From positions 38,297-102,296 of the forward strand of contig NZ_JARXRN010000028.1 in the NCBI RefSeq assembly GCF_029888045.1: a stretch of 64,000 bases of DNA, in the 5' to 3' direction. The stretch comes from Luteimonas rhizosphaericola. GTDB taxonomy: Bacteria; Pseudomonadota; Gammaproteobacteria; Xanthomonadales; Xanthomonadaceae. The notes beneath the pieces were generated by a model. The model did not search any database. It was not told the DNA's origin and worked only from the letters and a program-made list of their open reading frames with translations. Positions 10,044-18,656 of the stretch are shown here, piece by piece. A program made the translations under genes and the position numbers. The first letter of the stretch is position 1; every line of letters begins with the position of its first letter.

Positions 10044-11384
10044 TCAGTCCGTGGAAGGGCGCGCGAGCTGCTGGGTGAGGAAATCGCTGCTGCTCTGGAG
10101 CGAGGTCAGCAGCACGTCCAGGGCGGTGAACTGGGTGCGGTAGCGGGCCTCGGCCTGGGTCATGCGGAAGTCGAGCGCGCTGCGCTGGCTGGACAGGGCC
10201 TTGCTGCGCTCCGACAGGCTGTCGCTGCGGCTCTCGAGCAGGCCGTCGGCCTCGACCAGGCGGTCGACCACCGCATCGAGCCGCCCGACCATGCCTTCGC
10301 CGCCGGCGAACACGCGCGCCGCGGCCTCGGGGCTGGCGAGCAGGCCCTTGTCGAACGCGGCCTCGTCGAGCTTGAGCGTGCCGTCCTTGTTGATGGTGAC
10401 GCCCAGCGCCTTGAGGTCGGTGACGTTGTCGCCGACCACGTCGCGCAGTTCGCGGGTGGCGTTGCGCACCATGGCGTCGCCATTGAGCGCGGCCGCGACC
10501 CGGGTGCTGGTGTTGTAGGCGGTGGTCTGGGCGATGGTGCCGAGCGCGGCGTTGTAGGCGCTGACGAAGCTCTTCAGCGCGTTGCGCTGCAGGCCGGCGT
10601 CGCCTTCGATGCGCAGTTCGCGCACGGTGCCGGGCTCGGCCTTGGTGAGCGTGAGGCTCACGTTGTCGATCGCGTCGGAAATGGTGTTCGACGAGCTGGT
10701 GCGTTCGATGCCGTCGATGCGCACGCGCGCGTCTGCTGCGGGCAGCAGCTCGCTCAGGCCCGAGACGCCGTCGGGATCGTAGGCCAGCGCCGCCAGGCCG
10801 CCGTCGCCGCCGCTGGCGGTGACGGTGAGCGCGCCGGCGCTGCCGGTGTCGACCGCGTTGAGCACCAGGTGCGGGCCGTCATCGCCGGTGACGATGCTGG
10901 CGGTGACGGTCTTGCCGCCGGCCTTGGCGTTGATCGCGTCGCGGATGTCGGCCAGGGTGTTGTCGGGCGCGCTGATCTCGACCTCGATCGAGGTCTCGCC
11001 GGCGCCGATGGTCAGGGTGCCGGTGCCGACGGCGGCGTCGGTCGCGAACGCACCGGAGGTGAGTTTCTGCGCGCTGGCCAGCGCCAGCACTTCGATCTGG
11101 TAGCGGCCCGCCGGCGCGCCGGCCTGCGTGGTCGCGCTGAAGTTGGCTTCCGGCGGCAGGATCGCCTTGCGCGCCTGCAGGTTGGCCGGCGACGTCAGGG
11201 CGTTGACCGCGGTGCCCAGGGTGGAGAACGCGCTGCGCAGCGCGCCGATCGCCGAGACCTGGGCATTGACCTGGCGTTCGCCGCGGTCGATGCGGGCATC
11301 GGCCTGGCGGCGGTCGGCGGCGACCAGCTGCGCGACCATGCCCTGCACGTCGAGCTTGCCGACGTTGCCGATGACGGTGCTCAT
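10044..11384 (-). CDS. fliD: Flagellar filament cap protein FliD (HAP2)
   Basis: FliD forms the cap that inserts flagellin at the filament tip. It has 446 residues. The N-terminal coiled-coil region (STVIGNVGKLDVQGMVAQLVAADR) and C-terminal coiled coil (LSERSKALSSQRSALDFRMTQAE, TALDVLLTSLQSSSDFLTQQL) frame a variable domain, as in all FliD proteins. The ATG has no strong Shine-Dalgarno of its own. It overlaps, as ATGA, the stop of a 23-codon reading frame that does have one, so initiation may depend on translational coupling. Confidence 0.96.
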   Translation of the reverse strand: MSTVIGNVGKLDVQGMVAQLVAADRRQADARIDRGERQVNAQVSAIGALRSAFSTLGTAVNALTSPANLQARKAILPPEANFSATTQAGAPAGRYQIEVLALASAQKLTSGAFATDAAVGTGTLTIGAGETSIEVEISAPDNTLADIRDAINAKAGGKTVTASIVTGDDGPHLVLNAVDTGSAGALTVTASGGDGGLAALAYDPDGVSGLSELLPAADARVRIDGIERTSSSNTISDAIDNVSLTLTKAEPGTVRELRIEGDAGLQRNALKSFVSAYNAALGTIAQTTAYNTSTRVAAALNGDAMVRNATRELRDVVGDNVTDLKALGVTINKDGTLKLDEAAFDKGLLASPEAAARVFAGGEGMVGRLDAVVDRLVEADGLLESRSDSLSERSKALSSQRSALDFRMTQAEARYRTQFTALDVLLTSLQSSSDFLTQQLARPSTD

Positions 11385-11452
11385 CGCGGCGCATCCCCGC
11401 GCGGCGTCGGGGCGGCGGCATGGGCCGGGCGTTCAGGGCGCTGGCGATGCAT
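11381..11452 (-). CDS. Candidate 23-aa leader peptide coupled to fliD
   Basis: A short reading frame begins at an ATG preceded by a good GAGGAG Shine-Dalgarno six bases upstream. It encodes 23 residues rich in Arg, Pro and Ala. Its TGA overlaps the fliD ATG (CGATGAGC). FliD itself lacks a clear ribosome site. This is the arrangement expected of a coupling leader, but composition alone cannot show that it is translated, and a chance frame in GC-rich DNA remains possible. Confidence 0.4.
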   Translation of the reverse strand: MHRQRPERPAHAAAPTPRGDAPR

Positions 11453-11706
11453 GGCGGGCTCCTCGACGGATGGGTTGCGGGTGTCGCGGCGGAACGGGCG
11501 CCGATGGCGCGGTGGAACGGAAATTCCGCAGGCGCTGCGCGAGCCGGGTCCGGCGTGCGCGGGGCGCGGCTTGCGCAGCGCCCGCGGGAAACGACACAAC
11601 GTGTTGCTGCAGAGACTGGACGATGGGCGCGATGCGCGGATGCGTGCCACGCCCACCGGGAACCGTGGATGCGCGGGCGCGGCCTTCGCCGCGCCCGCGC
11701 CTGCCA
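11385..11706. other. fliC-fliD intergenic region (322 bp)
   Basis: Apart from the fliD leader frame (11381-11452) and the hairpin at 11671-11700, I see no gene here. No sigma-28 site was found for fliD. The only sigma-54-like element (TGGCACG near 11648-11654, minus strand) has wrong spacing to any GC. How fliD-fliS are transcribed is therefore not evident from motifs. Confidence 0.5.
11671..11700 (-). terminator. Hairpin downstream of fliC
   Basis: A perfect 13-bp stem (GCGCGGGCGCGGC) with loop CTTC lies seven bases after the fliC stop. No U-tract follows on the minus strand, so it could be a weak intrinsic terminator, a 3' stabilising stem for the abundant flagellin mRNA, or both. Confidence 0.6.
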
Positions 11707-12930
11707 TCAGCGCAGCAGGCTCAGCACGCCCTGCGTGGACTGGTTGGCCTGGGCCAGCATCGCGGTACCGGCCTGCTGCAGGATCTGGTTGCGCGAGAGC
11801 GCCGCCGATTCCTTGGCGAAGTCGGCGTCCTGGATCCGGCTGCGGGCGGCCGACAGGTTCTCCGACGAGGTCGACAGGTTGGCCACGACCGAGGTGAAGC
11901 GGTTCTGCACCGCACCCATGTCGGCGCGCGCGGTGTTGATCGCGTTCAGCGCGGCGTCCATCGCCAGCATTGCGTTGTCGGCGCCTTCGGCGGTGGAGAT
12001 GTTCAGGGAAGCGAAACCGGTCTGGGCGGAGCCCACCACGGCCTCGGTGCCGTTGGTGTGGCTGGCCACGAAGCCGGCCTCGGCGAACGAGCCCGCGGTG
12101 CCGAAATTGCCGGTCATCGTGATCGCCAGGTCGGTACCGTCGGCCTTGGTGAAGGCCAGGGTGCCGGCGGCGGCGGTGCCGGTGAAGGTGATGCCCGCGG
12201 CGGTGAGCGCGGCGGCATTGGTCGAGTCGGCGAGGCCGGCGTCGATCGCAGCGGCGTCGACCGTGGTCACCAGGCCACCGGCGGAGGTCTCGTCGACGAT
12301 GTCGACGCCGCCGACGCTCAGGGTGAACGTCTGGCCGTCGGCCGTCGACAGCGCGGAGGTGAACGCGCCCGACACGCCGCTGGTGGTGGCGACGGCAGCG
12401 GTGGTGGCCGACGTCCAGCTGCCCAGCGCGCTCGAACGCGCGTCGACGATGCCGGAGATGTCGATCGTCTCGCCCTGGTTGGCGCCGACCTGGAAGCTCT
12501 GGTTCTGGAACGAGCCGTCGAGCAGCTTGACGTCGTTGAAGTTGGTGGTGCCGGCGACGCGGTCGATCTCGGACTTGAGCTGCTGGGCTTCGGCGTTCAG
12601 CGCGGCGCGGTCGGAAGCGGAGTTGGTGGCGTTGCGCGACTGCACGGCCAGCTCGCGGATGCGCTGCAGGTTGTTGCCGATCTCGGCCATCGCGCCTTCC
12701 GCCGTCTGCGACAGCGAGATGCCGTCGTTGGCGTTGCGGGCGGCCTGGTCCATGCCGCGGATCTGGGTGGTGAAGCGCTGCGAGATGGCGAGGCCGGCGG
12801 CGTCGTCCTTCGCGCTGTTGATGCGCAGGCCCGAGGACAGGCGCTGCAGGCTGGTGGCGAGGTCGGCGCCGGACGCCGTCAGGTTGCGCTGCGCATTGAG
12901 CGACATCACGTTGGTGTTGATGACAGACAT
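11707..12930 (-). CDS. fliC: Flagellin FliC
   Basis: The filament subunit, 407 residues. The conserved N-terminal D0/D1 (MSVINTNVMSLNAQRNL; then QRLSSGLRINSAKDDAAGL, about 29-47, the region recognised by plant FLS2) and C-terminal D0/D1 (SRIQDADFAKESAALSR ending in LSLLR) are intact. Between them lies a Thr/Ala/Gly-rich surface domain of about 200 residues. It is a single copy in this window, with its own sigma-28 promoter and a 100-nt leader, so it forms a late monocistronic unit between flgL and fliD. Confidence 0.97.
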   Translation of the reverse strand: MSVINTNVMSLNAQRNLTASGADLATSLQRLSSGLRINSAKDDAAGLAISQRFTTQIRGMDQAARNANDGISLSQTAEGAMAEIGNNLQRIRELAVQSRNATNSASDRAALNAEAQQLKSEIDRVAGTTNFNDVKLLDGSFQNQSFQVGANQGETIDISGIVDARSSALGSWTSATTAAVATTSGVSGAFTSALSTADGQTFTLSVGGVDIVDETSAGGLVTTVDAAAIDAGLADSTNAAALTAAGITFTGTAAAGTLAFTKADGTDLAITMTGNFGTAGSFAEAGFVASHTNGTEAVVGSAQTGFASLNISTAEGADNAMLAMDAALNAINTARADMGAVQNRFTSVVANLSTSSENLSAARSRIQDADFAKESAALSRNQILQQAGTAMLAQANQSTQGVLSLLR

Positions 12931-13030
12931 CTGGGTATCTCCTGGAAGGTTGGGTCCGGCGGCGACGAGAAGGCTTAGCCGGTGTTCGCAGGGTGCTGAC
13001 CGGGATTGGTCCTCGCCGCTGCTGTGATGG

Positions 13031-13057
13031 GTAACGGCGCCCGGCTGTCAAGCTTTA
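13031..13057 (-). promoter_or_regulatory. Sigma-28 (FliA) promoter of fliC
   Basis: On the minus strand this reads TAAAGCTT-N11-GCCGTTAC. The sigma-28 consensus is TAAAGTTT-N11-GCCGATAA, so spacing is exact and mismatches are few. The predicted start gives a leader of about 90 nt. A perfect 9-bp inverted repeat (13037-13045 with 13060-13068) overlaps the element. Confidence 0.88.
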
Positions 13058-13086
13058 GGGCCGGGCGCGACCCAAACGAAAATCCG

Positions 13087-14289
13087 TTACATGCGGTCGA
13101 ACAGCGACATCCGCTGCACGCTGAGCATCGTCTTCTGCGCCGCTTCCAGCGCGGTGAGCTGCAGCGACAGCCGGCTGGCGGCTTCCGCGAAATCCACGTC
13201 GCGCAGTTCCGACAGCGACTGGGTGAGAGTGAGGTCGCCCGCGCTGCGCGCGTCGAGCGCGGTGTCCAGCGCGGCCAGGCGCGAACCGGTGGTCGAGCGC
13301 AGCGCCAGCATGTGGTCCTGCGCGGTGGCCAGGTCGCCGATCGCGGCGCCGACGAGGTTGTCGCGGCGCGCGCGCTCGGTGCCGGTGGCGACGGGCGCCT
13401 CGAGCGCGGCGGCGAGGCCGTCGAGCGTGGCGAAGATGTCGCGCACGGGCGCCGGTGCGATGGTGAACGCGTCGCCGGCCGCGGGCGCGCCGGTCAGCGT
13501 GAGCTGCACGCCGGCGGCCTGCAGGGTCATGCCGTCGGTGTAGGCGCCGGTGGCGAGTTCGGTGCCCGCGCCGTCGAGCACGCGCCAGGTGTCGGCGTCG
13601 GTGAATTCCACCCGCAGCGGCGCGCCGCCCCAGGCCGAATGGTCGGCGATCGCGCTGGACTGCAGCACACCGGTCCCGGTGTTGCCGGCTGCCGCGCCGC
13701 CGCGCACCAGGCCGTCGCCGGTGCGCACGCGCAGGAACACCTCGCTGCCCGGGTTGCCGTCGGCGACCCACTGGTCGGGCGCCACTTCGACCCGGTTGTG
13801 GCCGTCGTCGCCGGCATACGTCACGCCGCCGGCGTTGTCGGCGAAGGGAATCACGCCATCGCGCGAGCCGGAGAACAGGCGCCGCCCGTTGCCGTCGTCG
13901 CGGTTGGCGATCGCCAGCAGTTCGGCGCGCACGGCGCGCAGTTCGACCGCGACCGATTTGCGGTCCTCGGCCGACATGCCGCCGCTGTTGGCCTGGATCG
14001 CCAGTTCGCGCGCGCGGTTGAGCTGGGTCCCCACGTCGGAGAGCGCCGATTCCTGCGAACGCAGGCGGTGCTCGACCAGGGTGGCGTTGCGGTCCTGCTG
14101 CTGCAGCTGCGTCAGCGCGTGATCCAGGCGCTGGGCGCGGGCCATCGCGGCCGGGTCGTCGGCGGCGCGCTGCAGCTTGTTCTGGCTCACCAGTTCCTGC
14201 TGGGTGCGGGCCACGCGCGCCTGCTGCTGCAGCATGCCCTGCAGGCCCTGGGCGTAGAGCCCGGCGGTGGAGATGCGCATGGTGCTCAT
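13087..14289 (-). CDS. flgL: Flagellar hook-filament junction protein FlgL (HAP3)
   Basis: FlgL joins the hook to the filament with FlgK. Its 400 residues start MRISTAGLYAQGLQGM and contain the flagellin-like N-terminal coiled coil (LQRAADDPAAMARAQRLD). The C-terminal flagellin-like helix (LSELRDVDFAEAASRLS, QMSLFDRM-type end) closes the protein. The middle is a variable beta domain. It follows flgK with ten bases between, so the two junction proteins are co-transcribed. Confidence 0.95.
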   Translation of the reverse strand: MSTMRISTAGLYAQGLQGMLQQQARVARTQQELVSQNKLQRAADDPAAMARAQRLDHALTQLQQQDRNATLVEHRLRSQESALSDVGTQLNRARELAIQANSGGMSAEDRKSVAVELRAVRAELLAIANRDDGNGRRLFSGSRDGVIPFADNAGGVTYAGDDGHNRVEVAPDQWVADGNPGSEVFLRVRTGDGLVRGGAAAGNTGTGVLQSSAIADHSAWGGAPLRVEFTDADTWRVLDGAGTELATGAYTDGMTLQAAGVQLTLTGAPAAGDAFTIAPAPVRDIFATLDGLAAALEAPVATGTERARRDNLVGAAIGDLATAQDHMLALRSTTGSRLAALDTALDARSAGDLTLTQSLSELRDVDFAEAASRLSLQLTALEAAQKTMLSVQRMSLFDRM

Positions 14290-14298
14290 GGCGGTCCT

Positions 14299-16176
14299 TT
14301 AGCGGCGCACGGCCGACAGCAGGGTCTGGAACATCGAATCGGCGGTGCTGATCACCTGCGCCGCGGCCTGGTAGGCCTGCTGGAAGCGCATCAGGTCGGC
14401 CGCTTCCTCGTCCAGGTTCACGCCGCTGACCGATTCGCGCTCGGCGGTGACCTGGGCGTGGATCGCGGTCTGCGCCTCCAGCCCGAGGCTGGCGTGGCGC
14501 GCCTCGGTGCCCACGCGCGCGGTGAACTGCGACAGGCCCGCGGTCAGCGAGGTGCTGCCGCCGTCGAGGATCGGGCGCTGGTCGAAGGCGCCCAGCGCCA
14601 GCGCGTTGCCGTTGTCGTTCGACCGCGGCGGCGTGCGCGCCAGCGCGAACGCATCGCCGGCGGCCGGCGCGCCTTCGAGCGTGAGCGACCAGCCGGGGCC
14701 GGTGATCGGGCTGCCGGCGGTGTAGGGATAGGGGCCGGCGCCGTCGACGGTGTACTGGTCGGCGTCGATGAATTCGATGCTGGCGCCGGCGAATCCGGCG
14801 AACGCCGCGGCATCGGTGACCTGCGCCGAGGTGGCGCGGGCGTTGCCGAGGTTGTTCGCATCGGCCGAGGCCTGCAGCGGCTTGGCCGCGGCGATCTGCG
14901 AGCCGTCGGTGAGCGCGACGCGCAGGCTGGCGGCGGCGTCGGCCGTGGGGCGCAGTGCGAAGCGGTCGCCCGCGGCGGGCGTGCCGGAGATCTCGAACGC
15001 GACCCCGGCCACGCGGAACGGATCGGCCGCGGTGCCGCTGCCGGTCATCGGCACGGCCTCGCCGGTGTCGGCGCGGGTGGCGGTCCAGCCGCCGTCGAAG
15101 CGCAGCACCAGGTCCTGCGCCTTGAGCGCGGACGCATCGTCCACGCGCGTGGTGACCGTGGCGCTGCCGGTGTTGCCGGTATGGGCGTCCACGCGCGGCG
15201 GCGAGAGCGCGAAGAAATCCGCGCCCGGCGCGCCGGTGAAGTCGACGCCGGCGCGGTGGGCGGCGTTGAACCCGGTCGCGAACACGGTCGCCAGGCGGCC
15301 GAGTTCGGCGCGCGCCGGGTCGAGCACGCGCTCGCGGAACTCGAACAGCCCGCCCAGTTCGCCCGACACGCTGGTCGAGGGCAGGCGCACCTTGCCGCTG
15401 GGGCCGTCAAGCGCCAGCTGCTGGCGGTCGGGCCGCATCGGGTCGGGCACGGTGGTCAGCTGCATCGCCTGCGCGCCGAGCACCAGCGGCTGGCCACCGG
15501 CGGTGAACACGCTCATCGTGCCGTCGGGCTGGGCCACGGTCTCGGCGCCGACCAGGCCGGCCAGGCGTTCGATGCGCAGCGCGCGGGCGTCGAGCAGGTC
15601 GGGCGCGACGTTGCGGCCGCCGTCGAGGATGGCGCGGTTGAGGCCGGCGATCTCGGTCGCCAGCTGGTTGGCGTCGGACACCACGGCCTGCAGGCGCTGC
15701 CCGGTTTCCTGCTCCAGCGACGACAGCTGTCCGTCGAGCGAGCGCCAGCGCCCGGCCAGCTGCTCGCCCGCGGCCAGCAGCTGGCTGCGCGCGGTGGCCG
15801 AACCGGGTTCGGCGGTGAGCGCGTCGGCGGCGGTGAAGAACGCAGACCACTGCGAGGACAGCCCGGTCGCGGGGTTGGACACCAGCGTGTCGATCCGGCC
15901 GGCCATCGCCGAGAGCTGGCCGAGGCGGCCGAGCTCGCCGGCGCTGTCGACCTGGCGCGCGAACACCAGACCATCGGCCAGGCGCTGCAGGCCGGCCACG
16001 TCCACGCCCTGGCCGATGTAGCTGTTGCCCTGGGCCTGGCCCGGGCGCGCCGCGAGGTCGACGCGCTGGCGGCTGTAGCCGGGGGTCGAGGCGTTGGCGA
16101 CGTTGTGGCTGACCGTGCCCAGCGCGCGCTGGAACGCGAGCAGCGCGGAGGTTCCGGTGCCGAGCATGCCGGTCAT
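14299..16176 (-). CDS. flgK: Flagellar hook-associated protein FlgK (HAP1)
   Basis: FlgK is the first junction protein above the hook. It has 625 residues, at the upper range of the family. The N-terminus has the FlgK/FlgE rod-family motif (GTVSHNVANASTPGYSRQRVDL) and the C-terminal D0 helix contains SGVNLDEEAADLMRFQQAYQAAAQVIST. A large variable middle with repeated GDRFAL/GDAFAL-like strands (three copies between about 380 and 520) looks like internal duplication of a small beta module. The last residues (FQTLLSAVRR) are canonical. Confidence 0.96.
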   Translation of the reverse strand: MTGMLGTGTSALLAFQRALGTVSHNVANASTPGYSRQRVDLAARPGQAQGNSYIGQGVDVAGLQRLADGLVFARQVDSAGELGRLGQLSAMAGRIDTLVSNPATGLSSQWSAFFTAADALTAEPGSATARSQLLAAGEQLAGRWRSLDGQLSSLEQETGQRLQAVVSDANQLATEIAGLNRAILDGGRNVAPDLLDARALRIERLAGLVGAETVAQPDGTMSVFTAGGQPLVLGAQAMQLTTVPDPMRPDRQQLALDGPSGKVRLPSTSVSGELGGLFEFRERVLDPARAELGRLATVFATGFNAAHRAGVDFTGAPGADFFALSPPRVDAHTGNTGSATVTTRVDDASALKAQDLVLRFDGGWTATRADTGEAVPMTGSGTAADPFRVAGVAFEISGTPAAGDRFALRPTADAAASLRVALTDGSQIAAAKPLQASADANNLGNARATSAQVTDAAAFAGFAGASIEFIDADQYTVDGAGPYPYTAGSPITGPGWSLTLEGAPAAGDAFALARTPPRSNDNGNALALGAFDQRPILDGGSTSLTAGLSQFTARVGTEARHASLGLEAQTAIHAQVTAERESVSGVNLDEEAADLMRFQQAYQAAAQVISTADSMFQTLLSAVRR

Positions 16177-16179
16177 GGC

Positions 16180-17262
16180 TTATCCCCTCGTGCCCGGCGC
16201 GGTGGCCCGGGCGATGGTGGCGGCGCCCGCGGCGTCGACGGGCGCGGCGCTGGCGTACTGCACGGCCGCGTCGCTGCGTGCCGGCATCGCGGCCAGCGCG
16301 CGGTTGAGCGTGGCCCCGTTGGCGATCGCGGTGATCTTGGCCGCGTACGACGGGTCGGTCGCGTAGCCGGCCTTCTGCAGCGCGCTGGCGAAGCGGTGCA
16401 CGTCGTTGCCGGTGCCGCGCGCGGCGGCGTAGCGGTCCTTGCCGATCAGGCGGGTGTAGTCGGCGAAGCTCTCGGCCACCGAGCCGTAGGCGCGGAAGTC
16501 GGCGCGCTCGTTCACGCGCCTGCCGCCCACGAATTCGTGGGTGCCGGCGTTCATCCGGTCGCCCTTCCAGCCGCCGGTGGCCTTGATCCCGAACAGGTTC
16601 ATCGACGAGGCGCCTTCGCGCCCGGCGAAGCGTCGGCCCCAGCCGGTTTCCAGCGCCGCCTGCGCGACGAGCGCCTTCGCCGGCACGCCGAGTTCGGCCG
16701 CGGCCTTCTGCGCCTGCGGCCAGATCGACTGCACGAACGCTTCCGGCGAGCTGGCGTCGAGCGGCGCGTCGTCGGCGACCGCCGCGGTGGACAGGTCGAA
16801 GCCGGGATCGGCCAGCGCCGGCTGCGGCGGCGCATGCGCCTGCAGGTCCAGGCCCGGCATCGACACGCCGCTGCGGGTGGGTGCCAGCGGCAGCATGCCG
16901 GACGTGCCGGCGGGCGAGAGCGGCAGCATGCCCGGCGGCTGGCCGTGCGTGCGCAGCGGCAGTGCGGCAGGCGCGGGTGCGGACGCGCCGGTGTCGCCGG
17001 CGCTGCCTTCGAGCTGGCGGATGATCATCGGCGCCAGGCCCAGGCCGCGGCCCTTGGTCAGCTCGCGCGCGAGCTGCTGGTCGTACATGTCGCGGTAGCG
17101 GGTGTCGCCGCCCAGGCCACCGTCGGGGGTGGCGCTGCGCATGGTCTTGAGCAGCATGTGCGCGAACTGGGCCTCCAGCTCGCGCGCCGCCTTCTCCACG
17201 TCCGCGCGCGGCGTGGCCTGCGACGGCGAGAGTTCGATCGCGGTGGCGGAGGGCAGGCGCAT
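16180..17262 (-). CDS. flgJ: Peptidoglycan hydrolase and rod chaperone FlgJ
   Basis: FlgJ caps the growing rod and cuts peptidoglycan to let it through. The 360-residue protein has the N-terminal rod-cap domain (FAHMLLKTMRSATPDGGLGG, then YRDMYDQQLARELTKGRGLGLA). A Pro/Ala linker of about 80 residues follows. The C-terminal domain is a beta-N-acetylglucosaminidase, with catalytic Glu in AQAALETGWGRR and NLFGIKATGGWKG. So it is the bifunctional gammaproteobacterial form. The start at 17262 is chosen because family similarity begins there; a longer in-frame start upstream encodes only low-complexity sequence. Confidence 0.93.
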   Translation of the reverse strand: MRLPSATAIELSPSQATPRADVEKAARELEAQFAHMLLKTMRSATPDGGLGGDTRYRDMYDQQLARELTKGRGLGLAPMIIRQLEGSAGDTGASAPAPAALPLRTHGQPPGMLPLSPAGTSGMLPLAPTRSGVSMPGLDLQAHAPPQPALADPGFDLSTAAVADDAPLDASSPEAFVQSIWPQAQKAAAELGVPAKALVAQAALETGWGRRFAGREGASSMNLFGIKATGGWKGDRMNAGTHEFVGGRRVNERADFRAYGSVAESFADYTRLIGKDRYAAARGTGNDVHRFASALQKAGYATDPSYAAKITAIANGATLNRALAAMPARSDAAVQYASAAPVDAAGAATIARATAPGTRG

Positions 17263-17417
17263 CAGCGGGCCGGGGTCCGGGTCGTGTCGCGGCGCGCGGC
17301 GCCGACCGGCGCCGCCGCTGCGTGCGGGGCACGGATGCGTGCGGCGGCGATGGCGGCGGTCCAGTGCATGCAGGCCAGGATGCAAGCCGCGTGCCGGGCG
17401 GCGGCCGGAACGGCGAC

Positions 17418-17442
17418 GGGCACCGGCGACTGGCCGGTGCCC
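17418..17442 (-). terminator. Hairpin between flgI and flgJ
   Basis: A perfect 9-bp stem (GGGCACCGG/CCGGTGCCC, loop of seven) lies about 26 bases after the flgI stop in a 205-bp gap. There is no U-tract. It may attenuate transcription from the rod/hook genes into flgJ-K-L or protect the 3' end of a processed mRNA. Confidence 0.4.
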
Positions 17443-17467
17443 GTGCCCGCACGCGCGCCGCCCGCGG

Positions 17468-18646
17468 TCATATGACCTCGAGCTCGGCGCGCAGCGCGCC
17501 GGCGCGCTTGAGCGCCTCGAGGATCGCGACGATGTCGCCCGGCGCCGCGCCCACGGCGTTCACCGCGCGCACGATCGATTCCAGCGACGAACCGCCCTCG
17601 AACAGGAACATGCGGCCGCCGTCCTGGGTGACTTCCAGCGTCGACTGCGGCGCGACCACGGTCCCGCCGCGGCCGAACGCGCCCGGCTGGCTCACCTGCA
17701 CGCCCTCGGTCACCGAGACGGTGAGCGAGCCGTGCGAGACCGCCGCCGGCAGCACCGAGACCTGGCCGCCCATCACCACGGTGCCGGTGCGGGCGTTGAC
17801 GATCACCTTGGCCGCGGCTGCGCCCGGGGTGACGTCGAGCGCCTCGAGCTGGGCGAGGAAGCCGATGCGGTCGCCCGCCGGCGGCGTGACCTCGATGGTG
17901 ACGCCGTCCAGCGCGCGCGCGCGGCCGGGGCCGAAGGCGCTGTCGATGGCCGAGACGATGCGCGCGGCGGTGGTGAAGTCGGACTGGCGCAGGTTGAGCG
18001 TCACCGGTGCTGCCTGGCCCGCGCCATGCGTGGCGCCGCCGGGCGCGGCGCGTTCGACGATCGCGCCGTTGGGAATGCTGCCGCCATTGGGCGCGTTGGT
18101 GGAGATGCGCGAGCCGTCGCGGCCCGAGGCGCCGAAGCCGCTGACCACCAGCGTGCCCTGCGCGATCGCGTAGACCTGGCCGTCGGCGCCCTTGAGCGGC
18201 GCCATCAGCAGGCTGCCGCCGCGCAGCGAACCGGCGTTGCCGATCGACGACACGGTGACGTCGATGGTCTGGCCGGGCTTCGCGAACGCGGGCAGTTCGG
18301 CCTGGATCGCCACCGCGGCCACGTTCTTCAGCTGCGGGTTCACGCCCGGCGGCAGGGTCACGCCGAGCTGGTCGAGCATGGTCTTCAGACTCTGCACGGT
18401 GAACTGGGTCTGGCTGGTGCGGTCGCCGCTGCCGTCCAGGCCCACCACCAGGCCGTAGCCCACCAGCGGGTTGCCGCGCACGCCGGCCACCTGGGCCAGG
18501 TCCTTGATCCGCTCCGCCTGCGCCGGCATCGCGAACGCCAGCGACGCGACCAGAACCACCGCGACCGTAGCCCGGATAAGGCCAAAGGCCGCATCCGGGG
18601 CCTTCGCCTGCCCCAACCACGCTTTCATCGAATCCAACCGGAACAT
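17468..18646 (-). CDS. flgI: Flagellar P-ring protein FlgI
   Basis: FlgI forms the periplasmic P ring around the rod. The mature protein has the invariant start [26 protein letters not shown] and the family body through [19 protein letters not shown]. The signal peptide is unusual. Between the start and the hydrophobic core ([17 protein letters not shown]) lies [12 protein letters not shown], which is encoded by a 34-bp REP element. Two ATGs are possible, at 18646 (MFRLDS, 392 residues) and 18628 (MKAWLG, 386 residues); the second is more typical of signal peptides. It lies ten bases after flgH. Confidence 0.93.
   Translation of the reverse strand: MFRLDSMKAWLGQAKAPDAAFGLIRATVAVVLVASLAFAMPAQAERIKDLAQVAGVRGNPLVGYGLVVGLDGSGDRTSQTQFTVQSLKTMLDQLGVTLPPGVNPQLKNVAAVAIQAELPAFAKPGQTIDVTVSSIGNAGSLRGGSLLMAPLKGADGQVYAIAQGTLVVSGFGASGRDGSRISTNAPNGGSIPNGAIVERAAPGGATHGAGQAAPVTLNLRQSDFTTAARIVSAIDSAFGPGRARALDGVTIEVTPPAGDRIGFLAQLEALDVTPGAAAAKVIVNARTGTVVMGGQVSVLPAAVSHGSLTVSVTEGVQVSQPGAFGRGGTVVAPQSTLEVTQDGGRMFLFEGGSSLESIVRAVNAVGAAPGDIVAILEALKRAGALRAELEVI
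18567..18600. repeat. REP element inside the flgI signal-peptide codons
   Basis: The 34 bases starting GTAGCCCGGATAAGGCC and ending GCATCCGGGG match the intergenic REP at 34983-35016 at 32 of 34 positions. Here the element is in frame and is translated as part of the FlgI signal-peptide n-region, which is a rare place for a REP. Confidence 0.85.
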
Positions 18647-18656
18647 GGCGCGGCCC

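Noticed and set aside
11640..11656. Sigma-54-like TGGCACG upstream of fliD (minus strand)
   Set aside because: The GC of the -12 element is at N11 instead of N10 and TTGC is absent.
13006..17475. 1489-codon plus-strand open frame opposite flgL-flgK-flgJ
   Set aside because: Antisense frame in GC-rich coding DNA; no domain, and composition is that of reverse-complement codons.
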